Shown one piece after another: positions 39,666 to 50,400 of a stretch of DNA of 64,000 bases. Numbering within the stretch: position 1 is the stretch's first letter; the number at the start of each line of letters is the position of its first letter. Location: contig NZ_NJCX01000015.1 in the NCBI RefSeq assembly GCF_002632875.1, forward strand, positions 1 to 64,000, given 5' to 3'. The notes beneath the pieces are model-generated. The model saw only the letters and a list, made by a program, of their open reading frames with translations. It made no database searches and had not been told where the DNA came from. This stretch comes from Xenorhabdus kozodoii. Lineage in GTDB: Bacteria; Pseudomonadota; Gammaproteobacteria; Enterobacterales; Enterobacteriaceae. The position numbers and the translations under genes were made by a program.

Positions 39666-40717
39666 TATTTTTGGCTCTCCGCCTGTAGCAATTTTTCTAA
39701 TGAAGAGAGAACCCGTTCAGGTTGAATATCAATAAGGCTTTGATGATAGCCGCCTTCGTGGTCGCCTTTTCTGATTTTGTGATAACCCGTAATCAGGCGG
39801 ATCACTTCGGCCTTATTTGAGAGCGGCGGGGTAAAATCCGGGCTACTTGGACCATATAATGCCACCAGAGGGCGGTTTAAGGCTGCCGCGATATGCATCA
39901 AACCTGAGTCGTTTGTGACGATGGCATCACAGGCTGCGATAATATTGACTGCTTGTTCAAGTGAGGTTTTTCCGGCCAGATTAAAGCAATCTTCACGGGC
40001 ATCCTCGCTTAAAAGTGCACGAATATCTTCACCTGCTTGGTGATCTTTGTCAGAGCCAAACAGCAAAATTTGATAGCCTTTTTGGGTAATTAACTGTTCG
40101 GCAAGGGCAGCATAGTGATAATGTGGCCAGCGCTTGGCGGGGCCGAATTCGGCACCAGGGCAAAAGCCAATCATAGGGCGGTGATCAGTAATATTGAAAG
40201 CTGAGGTGGATTCCGCCATCTCTTCGTCATTGACACTGAGCCGTGGCCATAACAAAGGTTGTGGAAGATCATCGGCGCTACGCATGTCTTTCCCTTCATA
40301 AGCGAGAGCGGCATAGCGTTGCACCATGAGTGGAAAAGCACTTTTATTTAGGATGCGGATATCATTCAGTAGCCCGTAACGCATTTCACCGCGCCAGCCT
40401 GTACGTAGCGGGATATTGGCGAAGAAAGGCACCAGCGCAGATTTCAATGAGTTGGGCAATACGTAAGCACGATCGTATCGATTTTCACGTAATGCCAGCC
40501 CAAGGCGTCGGCGCTCACCCAAGGCAAGGGCACCGTGACCAAGCGGCATAGCCAATGCCAGATGCACTTCTGGCATTTTTGCCAGCAATGGTCGGCACCA
40601 TGCGGGTGCCATCACATCAATCTCTGCATTGGGGTGCAAGTCTTTTAAAGTCCGGTAAAGGCTTTGTGACATCATCATGTCACCTACCCATGATGGGCCG
40701 ATCACCAATATCTTCAT
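39665..40717 (-). CDS. waaF: ADP-heptose:LPS heptosyltransferase II
   Basis: A 350-residue GT9 enzyme that adds the second heptose. MKILVIGPSWVGDMMMSQSLYRTL, ASGAEFGPAKRWP-type (here CPGAEFGPAKRWP) and NDSGLMHIAAALNRPLVALYGPSSP are diagnostic. It lies between hldD (9-nt gap) and waaC (1-nt overlap) in the conserved hldD-waaF-waaC operon. Confidence 0.97.
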   Translation of the reverse strand: MKILVIGPSWVGDMMMSQSLYRTLKDLHPNAEIDVMAPAWCRPLLAKMPEVHLALAMPLGHGALALGERRRLGLALRENRYDRAYVLPNSLKSALVPFFANIPLRTGWRGEMRYGLLNDIRILNKSAFPLMVQRYAALAYEGKDMRSADDLPQPLLWPRLSVNDEEMAESTSAFNITDHRPMIGFCPGAEFGPAKRWPHYHYAALAEQLITQKGYQILLFGSDKDHQAGEDIRALLSEDAREDCFNLAGKTSLEQAVNIIAACDAIVTNDSGLMHIAAALNRPLVALYGPSSPDFTPPLSNKAEVIRLITGYHKIRKGDHEGGYHQSLIDIQPERVLSSLEKLLQAESQK

Positions 40718-40726
40718 ACAAGTCGA

Positions 40727-41665
40727 TTAATTATCCTGATTCAGCCATTGCATATATTCAGCGACACCTTCGGCGACCGTTTTGAACGGTTGTTGATAGC
40801 CCGCCGCCCGCAGTTTTGTCAGATCTGCTTGAGTAAAACTTTGATAACGGCCTTTTAATTTTTCTGGGAAATCAATGTATTCCACAACCGGGGATTTTTC
40901 TTGATGGAATTCAGTCACCGCATTGGCAACCGCCTGAAAAGATTCAGCGCGGCCGGTTCCGCAGTTAAAAATACCCGAAATGCCATTTTTCCAGAACCAC
41001 AGATTGACCGCAGCAACATCACCGACGTAGATAAAATCGCGGCAGAAATTCTCACTACCCGCGAATAACTTCGGGTTTTGTCCTTGGTGGATCTGGTTGT
41101 TTAAATGATAGGCGACACTCGCCATGCTGCCTTTATGACCTTCGCGTGGCCCGTAAACATTGAAATAGCGGAAACCACAAATTTGGGAATCTGCATGGGG
41201 CAAAATATCACGAACATATTGGTCAAACAGGAACTTGGAATAGCCATAAACATTAAGCGGTTTTTCATACTGACGCTCTTCAATGAAATTGTCACTGCGC
41301 CCACCATAAGTCGCGGCAGAAGAGGCGTACAGGAAGGGAATTTGACGCTCAAGACAATAATGCAGCACATCTTTGGAATACTGATAATTATTGTCCATCA
41401 TATACTTACCATCCCATTCAGTTGTGGATGAGCAAGCACCTTCATGGAAAATAGCATCAATGTCACCTAAATCATCACCCGCGACGATGCTGGCGACGAA
41501 ATCTTCCTTATCCATATAATCGGTGATATCCAAATCAACCAAATTGACGAACTTTGTGCCATCTTTTAGGTTATCAACAACCAGAATATCCTTATAGCCT
41601 TCGTCATTCAGTGCCTTGACAATATTGCTGCCAATAAACCCTGCGCCACCAGTGACAATAATCAT
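40727..41665 (-). CDS. hldD: ADP-L-glycero-D-manno-heptose 6-epimerase
   Basis: A 312-residue short-chain dehydrogenase-type epimerase making the heptose donor for waaC and waaF. The [14 protein letters not shown] loop, [18 protein letters not shown] (Tyr-x3-Lys) and the [19 protein letters not shown] stretch match E. coli HldD. ATG 41665 lies close after GAGGTG; an in-frame GTG three codons upstream is not needed. Confidence 0.97.
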   Translation of the reverse strand: MIIVTGGAGFIGSNIVKALNDEGYKDILVVDNLKDGTKFVNLVDLDITDYMDKEDFVASIVAGDDLGDIDAIFHEGACSSTTEWDGKYMMDNNYQYSKDVLHYCLERQIPFLYASSAATYGGRSDNFIEERQYEKPLNVYGYSKFLFDQYVRDILPHADSQICGFRYFNVYGPREGHKGSMASVAYHLNNQIHQGQNPKLFAGSENFCRDFIYVGDVAAVNLWFWKNGISGIFNCGTGRAESFQAVANAVTEFHQEKSPVVEYIDFPEKLKGRYQSFTQADLTKLRAAGYQQPFKTVAEGVAEYMQWLNQDN

Positions 41666-41695
41666 TTGGCTCACCTCTAAATAGTCAGTTCACTT

Positions 41696-41753
41696 TATAC
41701 CCAGATTTACGCCAATCACAGCCTTATGACTGCAACTTGTAGCCTATTGGGTC
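41696..41753. repeat. Possible short dispersed repeat in the hldD-kbl gap
   Basis: A 58-bp segment with outer half-sites TATACCCAG and TTGGGTC in inverted orientation and an inner CTGCAACTTG. It resembles, from memory, a short interspersed repeat seen in Xenorhabdus/Photorhabdus/Yersinia intergenic regions (tatacccaat..caagttgcag). Related words (gatttccaagttgctgc) occur at about 5111-5127 upstream of fdhE. The rest of the gap to kbl has no gene. Confidence 0.35.
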
Positions 41754-41959
41754 ATCTTTGCTGCGTATCATAGCACTTAACCCTACTGACGACAGCAGCT
41801 TAAATAAGGCAATCAATGGGGATCTTGTGGTATGCCAGACTCTGGATCGTGATCAACCTTGCAAAGTTAAGATTATCCTGCGGGTCGTGTCGTCACTGGC
41901 AGGTTCTATCAGTAAAATACACCACGCCTTTCACTTAGTTAGGGACTCAGGAGAGAAAA

Positions 41960-43156
41960 ATGTCAGCATCGTTTTATCAAAAAATTAATGAACAGTTGGA
42001 GCAAGCTCGTGTTGAAGGGTTATTCAAAAGCGAGCGGATCATCACTTCTGCCCAGGATGCTAATATTGCTGTTGCAGATGGTCATCAGGTCATTAATTTT
42101 TGCGCCAATAACTACTTAGGCTTGGCCAATCACCCTGACCTGATCGCGGCTGCAAAAGCGGGTATGGAGAGTCACGGTTTTGGCATGGCATCCGTTCGTT
42201 TTATCTGTGGTACGCAAGATTCCCATAAAGAATTAGAAAATAAGATTGCTGAATTTTTAGGGATGGAAGATGCCATCCTCTATTCCTCGTGTTTTGATGC
42301 AAACGGCGGACTCTTTGAAACGCTGTTTGGGCCAGAAGATGCCATTATCTCTGATGCCTTGAACCATGCCTCCATCATTGATGGCATCCGTTTATGTAAA
42401 GCCAAGCGTTATCGCTATGCCAATAATGACATGCAAGCATTAAGGGCGCAGTTGGAAAAGGCAAAAGCAGAAGGTGCACAAAATATCCTGATTGCCACTG
42501 ACGGGGTATTTTCAATGGATGGCGTGATTGCTGATCTGAAATCCCTCTGTGATTTGGCTGATGAGTTTGGTGCTCTGGTCATGGTGGATGATTCACATGC
42601 AGTTGGCTTTGTTGGCAAGCACGGCCGTGGCACCCATGAATACTGTGATGTTATGGGGCGTGTCGACATCATCACCGGTACGCTGGGTAAGGCGCTGGGT
42701 GGTGCATCGGGTGGTTATACCGCTGCACGTAAAGAGGTTGTTGAATGGCTGCGCCAGCGTTCACGCCCATACCTGTTTTCCAATTCGCTGGCACCCGCCA
42801 TTGTCGCGGCATCCATCAAGGTGCTGGACATGCTGAAAAATGGGGATGATCTCCGTGAGCGTCTCTGGAAAAATGCGAGCTTGTTCCGGGAAAAAATGAC
42901 GGCTGCCGGTTTCACGCTGGCGGGGGCTGATCATGCCATCATCCCTGTGATGCTGGGGGACGCGAAACTGGCGCAGGAATTCGCCGCAGAGCTGTTGAAA
43001 GAAGGCATCTATGTGATTGGGTTCTTCTACCCGGTTGTTCCTAAAGGCCAGGCGCGTATCCGCACCCAGATCTCAGCCGCCCATACGGAAGAGCAAATTG
43101 AACGTGTCGTGGCTGCATTTATACGCATTGGCAAGCAATTAAATGTCATTGCTTAA
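41960..43156 (+). CDS. kbl: Glycine C-acetyltransferase (KBL)
   Basis: A 398-residue PLP enzyme (2-amino-3-ketobutyrate CoA ligase) that converts the product of Tdh with CoA into glycine and acetyl-CoA. The length and sequence match E. coli Kbl: [32 protein letters not shown], and the PLP lysine in [20 protein letters not shown] precedes the ATG. tdh follows after 9 nt. Confidence 0.97.
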   Translation: MSASFYQKINEQLEQARVEGLFKSERIITSAQDANIAVADGHQVINFCANNYLGLANHPDLIAAAKAGMESHGFGMASVRFICGTQDSHKELENKIAEFLGMEDAILYSSCFDANGGLFETLFGPEDAIISDALNHASIIDGIRLCKAKRYRYANNDMQALRAQLEKAKAEGAQNILIATDGVFSMDGVIADLKSLCDLADEFGALVMVDDSHAVGFVGKHGRGTHEYCDVMGRVDIITGTLGKALGGASGGYTAARKEVVEWLRQRSRPYLFSNSLAPAIVAASIKVLDMLKNGDDLRERLWKNASLFREKMTAAGFTLAGADHAIIPVMLGDAKLAQEFAAELLKEGIYVIGFFYPVVPKGQARIRTQISAAHTEEQIERVVAAFIRIGKQLNVIA

Positions 43157-43165
43157 GAGATCATG

Positions 43166-44191
43166 ATGAAAGCGTTGTCTAAATTAAAGCCAGAAGCAGG
43201 TATCTGGATGACAGATGTGCCCATGCCGGAACTTGGGCACAACGATGTGATGATTAAAATCCGTAAGACGGCCATTTGTGGGACAGATGTTCACATCTAT
43301 AACTGGGATGATTGGTCTCAAAAAACGATCCCGGTTCCGATGGTGGTGGGGCACGAATATGTTGGTGAAATCGTTGCGATTGGTCAGGAAGTTAAAGGGT
43401 TCAAGATAGGTGATCGTGTCTCCGGCGAAGGTCATATCACGTGTGGTCACTGCCGTAACTGCCGGGGTGGGCGTACACATTTATGCCGCAATACCACCGG
43501 CGTTGGTGTGAACCGTGAAGGTGCCTTTGCGGAATATCTGGTGATTCCCGCCTTTAATGCCTTTAAAATTCCAGACAATATACCCGATGAGCTGGCGGCA
43601 ATTTTTGATCCCTTTGGCAATGCCGTACACACTGCGCTCTCTTTTGATCTGGTCGGGGAAGATGTACTGGTCTCCGGCGCAGGCCCGATCGGGATAATGG
43701 CCGCCGCGGTGTGTAAACACGTTGGTGCCCGTTATGTCGTGATTACGGATGTCAATGAATACCGCCTTGAGCTGGCTCGCAAAATGGGGGTGACCCGTGC
43801 GGTGAATGTCAGTAAAGAAAACCTGGCTGACGTCATGGCCGAACTGGGAATGACAGAAGGTTTTGACGTGGGGTTGGAGATGTCAGGGGCACCGTCAGCG
43901 TTCCGTACTCTGCTCAATACCATGAACCACGGGGGGCGTATTGCCCTGTTGGGGATCCCGCCTTCGGATATGGCGATAGACTGGAACCAGGTCATCTTTA
44001 AGGGGTTATTTATCAAGGGCATCTACGGGCGTGAGATGTTCGAAACTTGGTACAAAATGGCGGCTCTGATCCAATCTGGCCTGGATTTGTCCCCGATTAT
44101 CACTCACCAATTTTCGGTTGAGGATTACCAGCAAGGCTTTGATATTATGCGTTCAGGGCAATCGGGTAAAGTTATCTTAAATTGGGATTAA
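43166..44191 (+). CDS. tdh: L-threonine 3-dehydrogenase
   Basis: A 341-residue zinc alcohol-dehydrogenase-type enzyme oxidising threonine to 2-amino-3-ketobutyrate. Catalytic zinc ligands are in [11 protein letters not shown] and GHEYVGE, the structural zinc in [15 protein letters not shown], and the NAD loop in [11 protein letters not shown]. Two ATG codons are tandem; the second matches E. coli. It ends with a 4-nt convergent overlap with yibQ. Confidence 0.97.
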   Translation: MKALSKLKPEAGIWMTDVPMPELGHNDVMIKIRKTAICGTDVHIYNWDDWSQKTIPVPMVVGHEYVGEIVAIGQEVKGFKIGDRVSGEGHITCGHCRNCRGGRTHLCRNTTGVGVNREGAFAEYLVIPAFNAFKIPDNIPDELAAIFDPFGNAVHTALSFDLVGEDVLVSGAGPIGIMAAAVCKHVGARYVVITDVNEYRLELARKMGVTRAVNVSKENLADVMAELGMTEGFDVGLEMSGAPSAFRTLLNTMNHGGRIALLGIPPSDMAIDWNQVIFKGLFIKGIYGREMFETWYKMAALIQSGLDLSPIITHQFSVEDYQQGFDIMRSGQSGKVILNWD

Positions 44192-45225
44192 CGATTAACA
44201 CAGGCGTCTTTCGCTTTTTGGGCGCCTGTTTGATCGGCTTTTGGTGGCGATTGTGTTTTATTTGCCGCTTTGTTTTCCGTTGCTGGCTTGGCATTTGAGG
44301 TTTTTTGTGGCGAAGGGTGACCCCAGAGTTTTTGCAGATGCCGGCTTAAGGTATTAAAGATGACATTGCCAGATAAGGCCTCTTTTACTCTTTTAAGGTA
44401 ATCCAACTGGGTTGCGGGTGCGGGTTCTGGCACAGGGGGCTTTATGCATTTGCGCACAGTTGGGTGATCACTTTTGGTTAATAACATACCGGGTGTCACC
44501 AATTCTATATCGCTGGGTAATAGGGCAAGTGCTTGCTGTAAGGCGCGTAGGGTCGTGGGATGTGGGTGTCCAATGGCAACGGCAGAGCCTCGCTTGCGGG
44601 CAAGGGCGATCGCACGGTTAAGTTGATGCCGTGTTTCGGCTTCGGTTTGAATATTATCCAAAAACACATTTCGACGGATCACAGGAACAGGCGTCCCGAT
44701 CGCCGCCTTGGTGACTTGTGTATTACCAATGGTCACACTGTCCAGAAAATAGAGGTGATGATGGGATAACGCCTGCATGACCTTTTCCATACCACTGAGA
44801 TTGGAAGTCATTGCGCTGCCCATATGGTTATTCATACCCGCGGCATGAGGCACTTTTTGTATCGCATCTTGAATAATACGGTCAATTTCTTCCCTGCTCA
44901 TGGTGGGATGCAGCGTGTTTTTTTCCAGTGGTTGCCTGCCTAATGGCGCCATCGGCAGGTGAATTAAAATCTCCCGCCCTTGCTGATAGGCTTTTTCCGC
45001 CATTTTCCTGCCATAGGGGGAGTTGGGCAGGATGGCGATAGAAACCGCAACCGGCATTTGTAAGATCTGATTGTCTTCACTCACACGATAGCCAACATCA
45101 TCAATGACGATGGCTAAACGTGCAGCTTGTGCCTTTAAAGTCAGCAACAATAATGTCAAAAATAACAGTGACCAAGGTAAAAGAGCCTGTGCATTAACCC
45201 GCTTTCTTAATCGATACCCTACCAT
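44188..45225 (-). CDS. yibQ: Divergent polysaccharide deacetylase YibQ
   Basis: A 345-residue periplasmic protein. A hydrophobic signal or anchor (about 15-34) precedes a divergent NodB-like domain (about 36-260) with [31 protein letters not shown] and AIGHPHP. The tail from about 300 is Lys/Pro/Ala/Thr-rich and longer than in E. coli YibQ. It sits right after envC (13-nt gap), as in E. coli, so the pair is probably one envelope operon. Confidence 0.88.
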   Translation of the reverse strand: MVGYRLRKRVNAQALLPWSLLFLTLLLLTLKAQAARLAIVIDDVGYRVSEDNQILQMPVAVSIAILPNSPYGRKMAEKAYQQGREILIHLPMAPLGRQPLEKNTLHPTMSREEIDRIIQDAIQKVPHAAGMNNHMGSAMTSNLSGMEKVMQALSHHHLYFLDSVTIGNTQVTKAAIGTPVPVIRRNVFLDNIQTEAETRHQLNRAIALARKRGSAVAIGHPHPTTLRALQQALALLPSDIELVTPGMLLTKSDHPTVRKCIKPPVPEPAPATQLDYLKRVKEALSGNVIFNTLSRHLQKLWGHPSPQKTSNAKPATENKAANKTQSPPKADQTGAQKAKDACVNR

Positions 45226-45238
45226 TATTGCGCTTACC

Positions 45239-46552
45239 CTATTTCCCTAACCACGGCAGTGGGTTAACCGCCTGGCCCTGGCGGCGGATTTCAAAATACA
45301 ATGAAGGTTGTTGTTGCCCTCCGCTGCTTCCGACCAGCGCGATTGGCTGGCCTGCCCGAACCTGTTGTCCAACACTGACCAAGGTACTCTGGTTATAACC
45401 ATAAATACTCATATCGCCTTTACCGTGTTCGATCACGACAACCAGGCCATAGCCTTGCAGCCAGTCTGCCAGTAAGACTCGCCCATCGGAGATTGCCCTA
45501 ACCTCTGTCCCTTCCGCGGCTGAGATAACAATCCCTTTCCAGCGAAGCTCGCCTTGTATTGGCTCGCCGAAATTATGGATAACGCGACCGCGTACCGGCC
45601 AAATTGCTTGTCCGGCAGGGCGACCAAGGCCGCCAGTTCGCGCCATAAGCGCACGTTCTGCTTCTGTTGGTTTGTAGCTAGCGCCTTTTTGTTTCGCCTG
45701 TTTCTGCTTAGCGGCAACCTGGGCGCGAACGCGAGCCGCTTCTCGTGCCTCACGCTCGGCGCGCGCCTTAGCTTCCCGCTCGGCTTGGGCAATCTTGTTC
45801 CGTAATCGGGTTTCATTCTGCCGAAGCTCAGTTAAGCTCTGTTGATCTTTTTTCAATGAAGATTCAAGGGACGTCAAGGTTTTTTGCCGGGCAGTACGGG
45901 CAATTTCCATTTTTTGTTTTTGCTGTTTTTGGCTGGTCAGTATTGCTTTCTGCTCATTTTGTTTTTCCAGTTGCAGCTTTTTTTGTTGGTTCAGTTCTTC
46001 GGTTGTGGTTTGCAGCTTGGCGATAGTTTCCTGACGAGCCTGATTCAAGTAACTGTAATAGGCAAGAATACGTTCCTTGCGTTGACGCTCCTGTCCGTTG
46101 AGCAACAACTCTAACCCTTGGTGATTTCCTTGCCGAAATGCCGCATCCAGTTGATTGGCAAGCAATTGATGTTGTTCATTTTGTTGCATTTGCAGGCGTT
46201 TGATATTGGCATTTAACGATGAAACTTCGTTTTCGAGTTTATTCAGACGTGTCTGTGTCGTGTGCAGCGAACGCCCCACCTCTGAGATAGTCCCTTCTTG
46301 TTCTTTTAATTGGCTTAGCAGGTCGGTGCGTTGTTTTTGTTGCTGTTTTACGCTTTTTTCTTTCTCGGCAATATCCAACTGAATATCTTTGAGTTGGTTT
46401 TTATTCTCGGAAATTTGATTAGCGAAAGTATTTATACTGAAACTGAAAAAAGTGAACAGCAAGGCGAAAAGCTGTAACGCTCTGATTTTATTTGGACATT
46501 TATACTGTTGCTGCCGAATCTTACGACTCTTGAGATCCTTATTTTCAGTCAT
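45239..46552 (-). CDS. envC: Murein hydrolase activator EnvC
   Basis: A 437-residue periplasmic division protein that activates AmiA and AmiB. After a long basic N-terminus the hydrophobic signal (LQLFALLFTFFSFSINTFA) ends near residue 45. A long coiled coil runs to about 300 with Gln/Lys/Glu/Arg/Ala-rich repeats, and the C-terminal LytM domain (from IWPVRGRVIHNFGEP) is degenerate at the metal site, as expected for EnvC. In E. coli gpmM precedes envC; here no gene does. Confidence 0.95.
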   Translation of the reverse strand: MTENKDLKSRKIRQQQYKCPNKIRALQLFALLFTFFSFSINTFANQISENKNQLKDIQLDIAEKEKSVKQQQKQRTDLLSQLKEQEGTISEVGRSLHTTQTRLNKLENEVSSLNANIKRLQMQQNEQHQLLANQLDAAFRQGNHQGLELLLNGQERQRKERILAYYSYLNQARQETIAKLQTTTEELNQQKKLQLEKQNEQKAILTSQKQQKQKMEIARTARQKTLTSLESSLKKDQQSLTELRQNETRLRNKIAQAEREAKARAEREAREAARVRAQVAAKQKQAKQKGASYKPTEAERALMARTGGLGRPAGQAIWPVRGRVIHNFGEPIQGELRWKGIVISAAEGTEVRAISDGRVLLADWLQGYGLVVVIEHGKGDMSIYGYNQSTLVSVGQQVRAGQPIALVGSSGGQQQPSLYFEIRRQGQAVNPLPWLGK

Positions 46553-46879
46553 CTTATTGGGTATCCTGCTGCCACATAGCGCCTGATTATTTCATGAGGA
46601 ATTTCCCCTGACCAGAGAACCGCCTGTTTTTTATCATTAATATAAGTTTTAGTTAATTTAGTTCATTTATTGTTGAAGATCCTGTCCTGATATAGTGTTA
46701 CATGAAATATTTCAATGATGCATTACAATCAAGTTGTTATCGGAGGATTTTTAATTTTTCTCGAAACTCTCCGCAAAATCTACATTGGATTGATGCTAAT
46801 TGGCTGTAATTGAGGCAACACACAGGTATACTCTCCACCTTAGATATTTGTGATTAACTAACGGGAGTTGTTGCCCTCC
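46553..46879. other. envC-yibN gap without gpmM
   Basis: About 330 bp with no gene. TTATTG (46667-46672), 18 bp and TATAGT (46691-46696) form a possible promoter toward yibN. GGGAG at 46863-46867 is its likely ribosome binding site. Weak dyad CGGAG/CTCCG lies around 46741-46775. In E. coli the phosphoglycerate mutase gene gpmM lies here. Confidence 0.4.
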
Positions 46880-47317
46880 ATGCTGCAAGAAATCATGCAA
46901 TTTATTAGCCGGAACACGATCCTGAGCCTCGTCTGGATTGCATTGCTGGTGGCTGTCATTGTCATGACGGTAAAAAGTGTGTTCTCCAAGAGTAAAGAGA
47001 TCACCCGTGCTCAAGCCATCCATTTTATTAACAAGGAAGACGCTGTCGTCGTGGATTTACGCTCCCGTGACGATTTCCGCAAAGGGCATATTATTGGCTC
47101 CGTTAACCTGACGCCGTCTGAAATTAAAGACAATAATGTGGGTGAGTTGGAGAAGCATAAAAAACAGCCTGTTATCGTCGTTTCAGCGAATGGGCTGGAA
47201 TCCAGGACACCAGCAGAAAATCTGGTTCGTTTGGGCTTTGAGCAGGTCTATTCCCTGAAAGAAGGCATTGCGGGTTGGGCGGGTGAAAATCTGCCATTGG
47301 CTCGCGGCAAGAAATAA
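46880..47317 (+). CDS. yibN: YibN, membrane-anchored rhodanese-like protein without cysteine
   Basis: A 145-residue protein with one N-terminal transmembrane helix (about 13-30, [18 protein letters not shown]) and a cytoplasmic rhodanese domain ([20 protein letters not shown], then [14 protein letters not shown], then [15 protein letters not shown]). The position of the rhodanese active-site cysteine is Ser in VVSANGLES, and the whole protein has no cysteine, so persulfide transfer is not possible. The ATG at 46880 matches the E. coli start; TTG 46868 is an alternative. In E. coli grxC follows it; here secB does. Confidence 0.92.
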   Translation: MLQEIMQFISRNTILSLVWIALLVAVIVMTVKSVFSKSKEITRAQAIHFINKEDAVVVDLRSRDDFRKGHIIGSVNLTPSEIKDNNVGELEKHKKQPVIVVSANGLESRTPAENLVRLGFEQVYSLKEGIAGWAGENLPLARGKK

Positions 47318-47327
47318 CGAACTGAGG

Positions 47328-47347
47328 TGCAAGCAAGTATGCTTGCA
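47328..47347. repeat. Perfect palindrome between yibN and secB
   Basis: TGCAAGCA-AGTA-TGCTTGCA: an 8-bp perfect stem with a 4-nt loop, not followed by T. It lies where grxC stands in E. coli. It could stabilise or process the yibN-secB transcript, or mark an old deletion. Confidence 0.7.
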
Positions 47348-47392
47348 TGATTGAAAGTTTAATAAGGACATCTGAAAAAGGTAAATATTATT

Positions 47393-47863
47393 ATGTCAGA
47401 ACAAAACAACACAGAAATGGCTTTCCAGATCCAGCGTATTTACACGAAAGATATCTCTTTCGAAGCCCCAAAAGCCCCGCAGGTTTTCCAGCAGGATTGG
47501 CAGCCGGAAGTTAAATTGGATCTGGACACCGCTTCCAGTGAATTGGCTCAGGGTGTTTATGAAGTTGTTCTGCGCGTGACCGTGACCGCGGCACTGGAAG
47601 AAGAAACCGCGTTTCTGTGTGAAGTTCAGCAAGCCGGTATTTTCTCTATCGATGGACTTGAAGGAACCCAACTGGCGCATTGCTTAGGTGCATACTGCCC
47701 GAACATCCTGTTCCCGTATGCCCGTGAATGCATCACCAGCCTGGTGAGTCGTGGTACTTTCCCACAACTGAACCTGGCGCCGGTTAACTTTGATGCGCTG
47801 TTTATGAACTACTTGCAACAGCAGACTGAACCTCAGTCTAATGAGGCTGTACAGGAAGCATAA
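47393..47863 (+). CDS. secB: Protein-export chaperone SecB
   Basis: A 156-residue tetrameric cytosolic chaperone that holds preproteins unfolded and hands them to Sec[17 protein letters not shown] and the [36 protein letters not shown] stretch are near-invariant in the family. The stop shares one base with the gpsA start (TAATG), so the two are coupled. Confidence 0.97.
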   Translation: MSEQNNTEMAFQIQRIYTKDISFEAPKAPQVFQQDWQPEVKLDLDTASSELAQGVYEVVLRVTVTAALEEETAFLCEVQQAGIFSIDGLEGTQLAHCLGAYCPNILFPYARECITSLVSRGTFPQLNLAPVNFDALFMNYLQQQTEPQSNEAVQEA

Positions 47864-48882
47864 TGAATACTGCTTCTATGACAGTGATCGGTGCCGGTTC
47901 ATACGGCACCGCTTTAGCCATTACTTTGGCTCGCAATGAGCATGAAGTTGTGCTTTGGGGACATAACCCTGCGCACATCGATGCCTTGCAACAAGCGCGT
48001 TGTAACCAGACATTTTTACCGGATGTTTCTTTTCCTGATAGCCTACAGCTTGAACCCAATCTGAAAAGTGCGGTTTCAGCCAGCCGTAATATTCTGATCG
48101 TGGTTCCCAGCCATGTTTTTGGCGATGTTTTACAGCAGATAAAGCCCCATTTACAGCAAGCTAGCCGTATTGTTTGGGCGACCAAGGGGCTTGAAGCGGA
48201 AACCGGGCGTTTATTACAAGATGTCGCCCGTGAGATATTGGGCAATAAAATCCCCTTGGCTGTCGTTTCTGGCCCGACATTTGCGAAAGAGCTAGCGGCA
48301 GGTTTACCCACAGCGATTGCGGTTTCCGCCACGACACCGGAATTTGGCGAAGAACTGCAACAATTTTTCCATTGTGGTAAAAGTTTTCGGGTCTACAAAA
48401 ACCCAGATTTTATTGGGGTACAGCTCGGCGGGGCAATAAAAAATGTTATTGCTATTGGTGCAGGGATCTCTGATGGTATGGGATTTGGGGCAAATGCCCG
48501 CACGGCATTGATCACCCGAGGATTGGCGGAGATGAGCCGCCTTGGCGTGGCATTGGGGGCTGATCCTTCTACCTTCATGGGAATGGCTGGATTAGGTGAC
48601 TTAGTTTTAACCTGCACGGATAACCAATCCCGTAACCGTCGTTTTGGCATGATGCTGGGAAAAGGTATCGATGTTGATGAAGCGCAGCGCGAGATTGGGC
48701 AAGTTGTTGAAGGATACCGCAATACGAAAGAAGTTCGTGCCTTGGCAGGACGAACAGGGGTTGAAATGCCGATCACAGAGCAGATTTACCAGATACTGTA
48801 CTGCAATAAAAATGTGATTGAGGCTGCCCAAACATTATTGGGAAGGGCTACAAGAGATGAGGGAGAAGGCTCTCACTCTTAA
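47863..48882 (+). CDS. gpsA: Glycerol-3-phosphate dehydrogenase [NAD(P)+]
   Basis: A 339-residue enzyme that reduces dihydroxyacetone phosphate to glycerol-3-phosphate for phospholipids. The NAD loop [23 protein letters not shown], the catalytic lysine in [13 protein letters not shown] and [16 protein letters not shown] are intact. It lies in the conserved secB-gpsA-cysE operon. Confidence 0.97.
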   Translation: MNTASMTVIGAGSYGTALAITLARNEHEVVLWGHNPAHIDALQQARCNQTFLPDVSFPDSLQLEPNLKSAVSASRNILIVVPSHVFGDVLQQIKPHLQQASRIVWATKGLEAETGRLLQDVAREILGNKIPLAVVSGPTFAKELAAGLPTAIAVSATTPEFGEELQQFFHCGKSFRVYKNPDFIGVQLGGAIKNVIAIGAGISDGMGFGANARTALITRGLAEMSRLGVALGADPSTFMGMAGLGDLVLTCTDNQSRNRRFGMMLGKGIDVDEAQREIGQVVEGYRNTKEVRALAGRTGVEMPITEQIYQILYCNKNVIEAAQTLLGRATRDEGEGSHS

Positions 48883-48901
48883 GTAAAATGGGAACGCTGA
48901 T

Positions 48902-49723
48902 ATGTCGCTATCAGAACTGAATGAAGTCTGGAAAAATATAAAAAATGAAGCGAAGGCGCTGGCAGATTGTGAGCCTCTGCTCGCCAGTTTTTTTCACGCG
49001 ACACTGCTCAAGCATAAAAATCTGGGTAGTGCCCTGAGTTATATGTTGGCAAACAAGCTGGCCTCACCGATCATGCCGCCTATTGAAGTCAGGGAAGTCG
49101 TTGAAAATGCCTACCGTAGTGATCCCAAGATGATTGAATCGGCGGCCTGTGACATCAAAGCGGTTAGGCTGCGCGATCCGGCAGTAGATAAATATTCAAC
49201 CCCGCTGCTTTACCTAAAAGGCTTCCATGCACTACAGGCTTACCGCATTGCACACTGGTTGTGGAAACAAGATCGCAAGGCATTGGCCATCTATTTACAA
49301 AACCAGATCTCCGTTTCGTTTGGTGTCGATATCCATCCTGCCGCGAAGATTGGCTGTGGCATCATGCTAGACCACGCAACTGGCATTGTGATTGGCGAAA
49401 CAGCGATTGTTGAAAATGATGTCTCCATTCTGCAATCTGTCACGCTGGGTGGTACGGGCAAAACGGTAGGGGATCGTCATCCGAAAGTGCGTGAAGGGGT
49501 GATGATTGGCGCGGGCGCCAAGATCCTCGGTAATATCGAGATTGGCCGCGGCGCAAAAATTGGGGCAGGGTCGGTGGTATTAAGATCGGTTCCACCCCAT
49601 ACCACAGTGGCAGGCGTACCCGCGAGGATTGTTGGTAAACCGGAAAGTGAAAAGCCATCGCTGGATATGAACCAGCATTTTAATGGCATCAATAATGGAT
49701 TTGAGAATGGGGATGGGATTTGA
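48902..49723 (+). CDS. cysE: Serine O-acetyltransferase
   Basis: A 273-residue enzyme that makes O-acetylserine, the first step of cysteine synthesis. The N-terminal helical domain (1-140) is followed by the hexapeptide left-handed helix with DIHPAAKIGCGIMLDHATGIVIGETA and the catalytic His/Asp region. The C-terminal tail ending in GDGI supplies the usual Ile for binding CysK. It ends the operon. Confidence 0.97.
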   Translation: MSLSELNEVWKNIKNEAKALADCEPLLASFFHATLLKHKNLGSALSYMLANKLASPIMPPIEVREVVENAYRSDPKMIESAACDIKAVRLRDPAVDKYSTPLLYLKGFHALQAYRIAHWLWKQDRKALAIYLQNQISVSFGVDIHPAAKIGCGIMLDHATGIVIGETAIVENDVSILQSVTLGGTGKTVGDRHPKVREGVMIGAGAKILGNIEIGRGAKIGAGSVVLRSVPPHTTVAGVPARIVGKPESEKPSLDMNQHFNGINNGFENGDGI

Positions 49724-49759
49724 AATTCTGTCTCTTTTTTTCATGTTCAATAAGGAAAA

Positions 49760-49786
49760 CATTCAGCGCGGATTAGGCGCTGAATG
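49760..49786 (-). terminator. Terminator of trmL
   Basis: Perfect 10-bp stem CATTCAGCGC/GCGCTGAATG (49760-49769 with 49777-49786); on the minus strand four T follow, right after the trmL stop. It may also stop cysE transcripts. Confidence 0.75.
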
Positions 49787-49793
49787 TGACATA

Positions 49794-50297
49794 TTAATCC
49801 CGTAATAACGCACCGGGATACCCCAGTTGCCGCCATGCTTCAAACACAACCACAGCAACAGAATTGGACAGGTTCATGCTACGGCTATCTGCCAGCATGG
49901 GGATCCTGATTTTCTGTTCAGGCGGCATATTATCTAACACATAAGGCGGCAAGCCACGGGTTTCCGGGCCGAATATCAAGTAATCACCATCACGATAACT
50001 CACATTACTGTGCGCCGGCGTGCCTTTTGTGGTTAAAGCAAACAGGCGTGCCCCAGAAGGGGATGGTGAATTGACTGAACTAAGCCCTTCACTTTCCAAG
50101 AATGCATTGTAATCGTGGTGTTGTTTGATATCAGCGAACTCATGGTAATCCAACCCTGCACGCCGCAAGCGTTTGTCGTCCCATGTAAAACCCAAAGGCT
50201 GAATGAGATGGAGTTGACAGCCTGTGTTGGCACACAGGCGGATAATGTTGCCGGTATTAGGCGGAATCTCTGGTTCGAATAGGACGATGTTTAGCAT
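49794..50297 (-). CDS. trmL: tRNA (cytidine/uridine-2'-O-)-methyltransferase TrmL
   Basis: A 167-residue SPOUT methyltransferase (YibK) acting on the wobble base of tRNA-Leu. [28 protein letters not shown] and the knot segment [27 protein letters not shown] are complete. A stretch of about ten residues ([10 protein letters not shown]) near 73-83 makes it a little longer than the E. coli protein (157). It marks one border of the O-antigen locus, as yibK does in Providencia. Confidence 0.96.
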   Translation of the reverse strand: MLNIVLFEPEIPPNTGNIIRLCANTGCQLHLIQPLGFTWDDKRLRRAGLDYHEFADIKQHHDYNAFLESEGLSSVNSPSPSGARLFALTTKGTPAHSNVSYRDGDYLIFGPETRGLPPYVLDNMPPEQKIRIPMLADSRSMNLSNSVAVVVFEAWRQLGYPGALLRD

Positions 50298-50400
50298 AGT
50301 GTTTCGAATGGGAAAATTATGATAGTGGTTTATTCGAGAATAGAAATTTATTTTTTAGTTGGATGCTTCTACCGCTAATAGTATTGAAAATGGCAAGCAA

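Noticed and set aside
41758-41988. 76-codon open frame in the hldD-kbl gap running into kbl.
   Set aside because: It overlaps the start of kbl in another frame and shows no family features.
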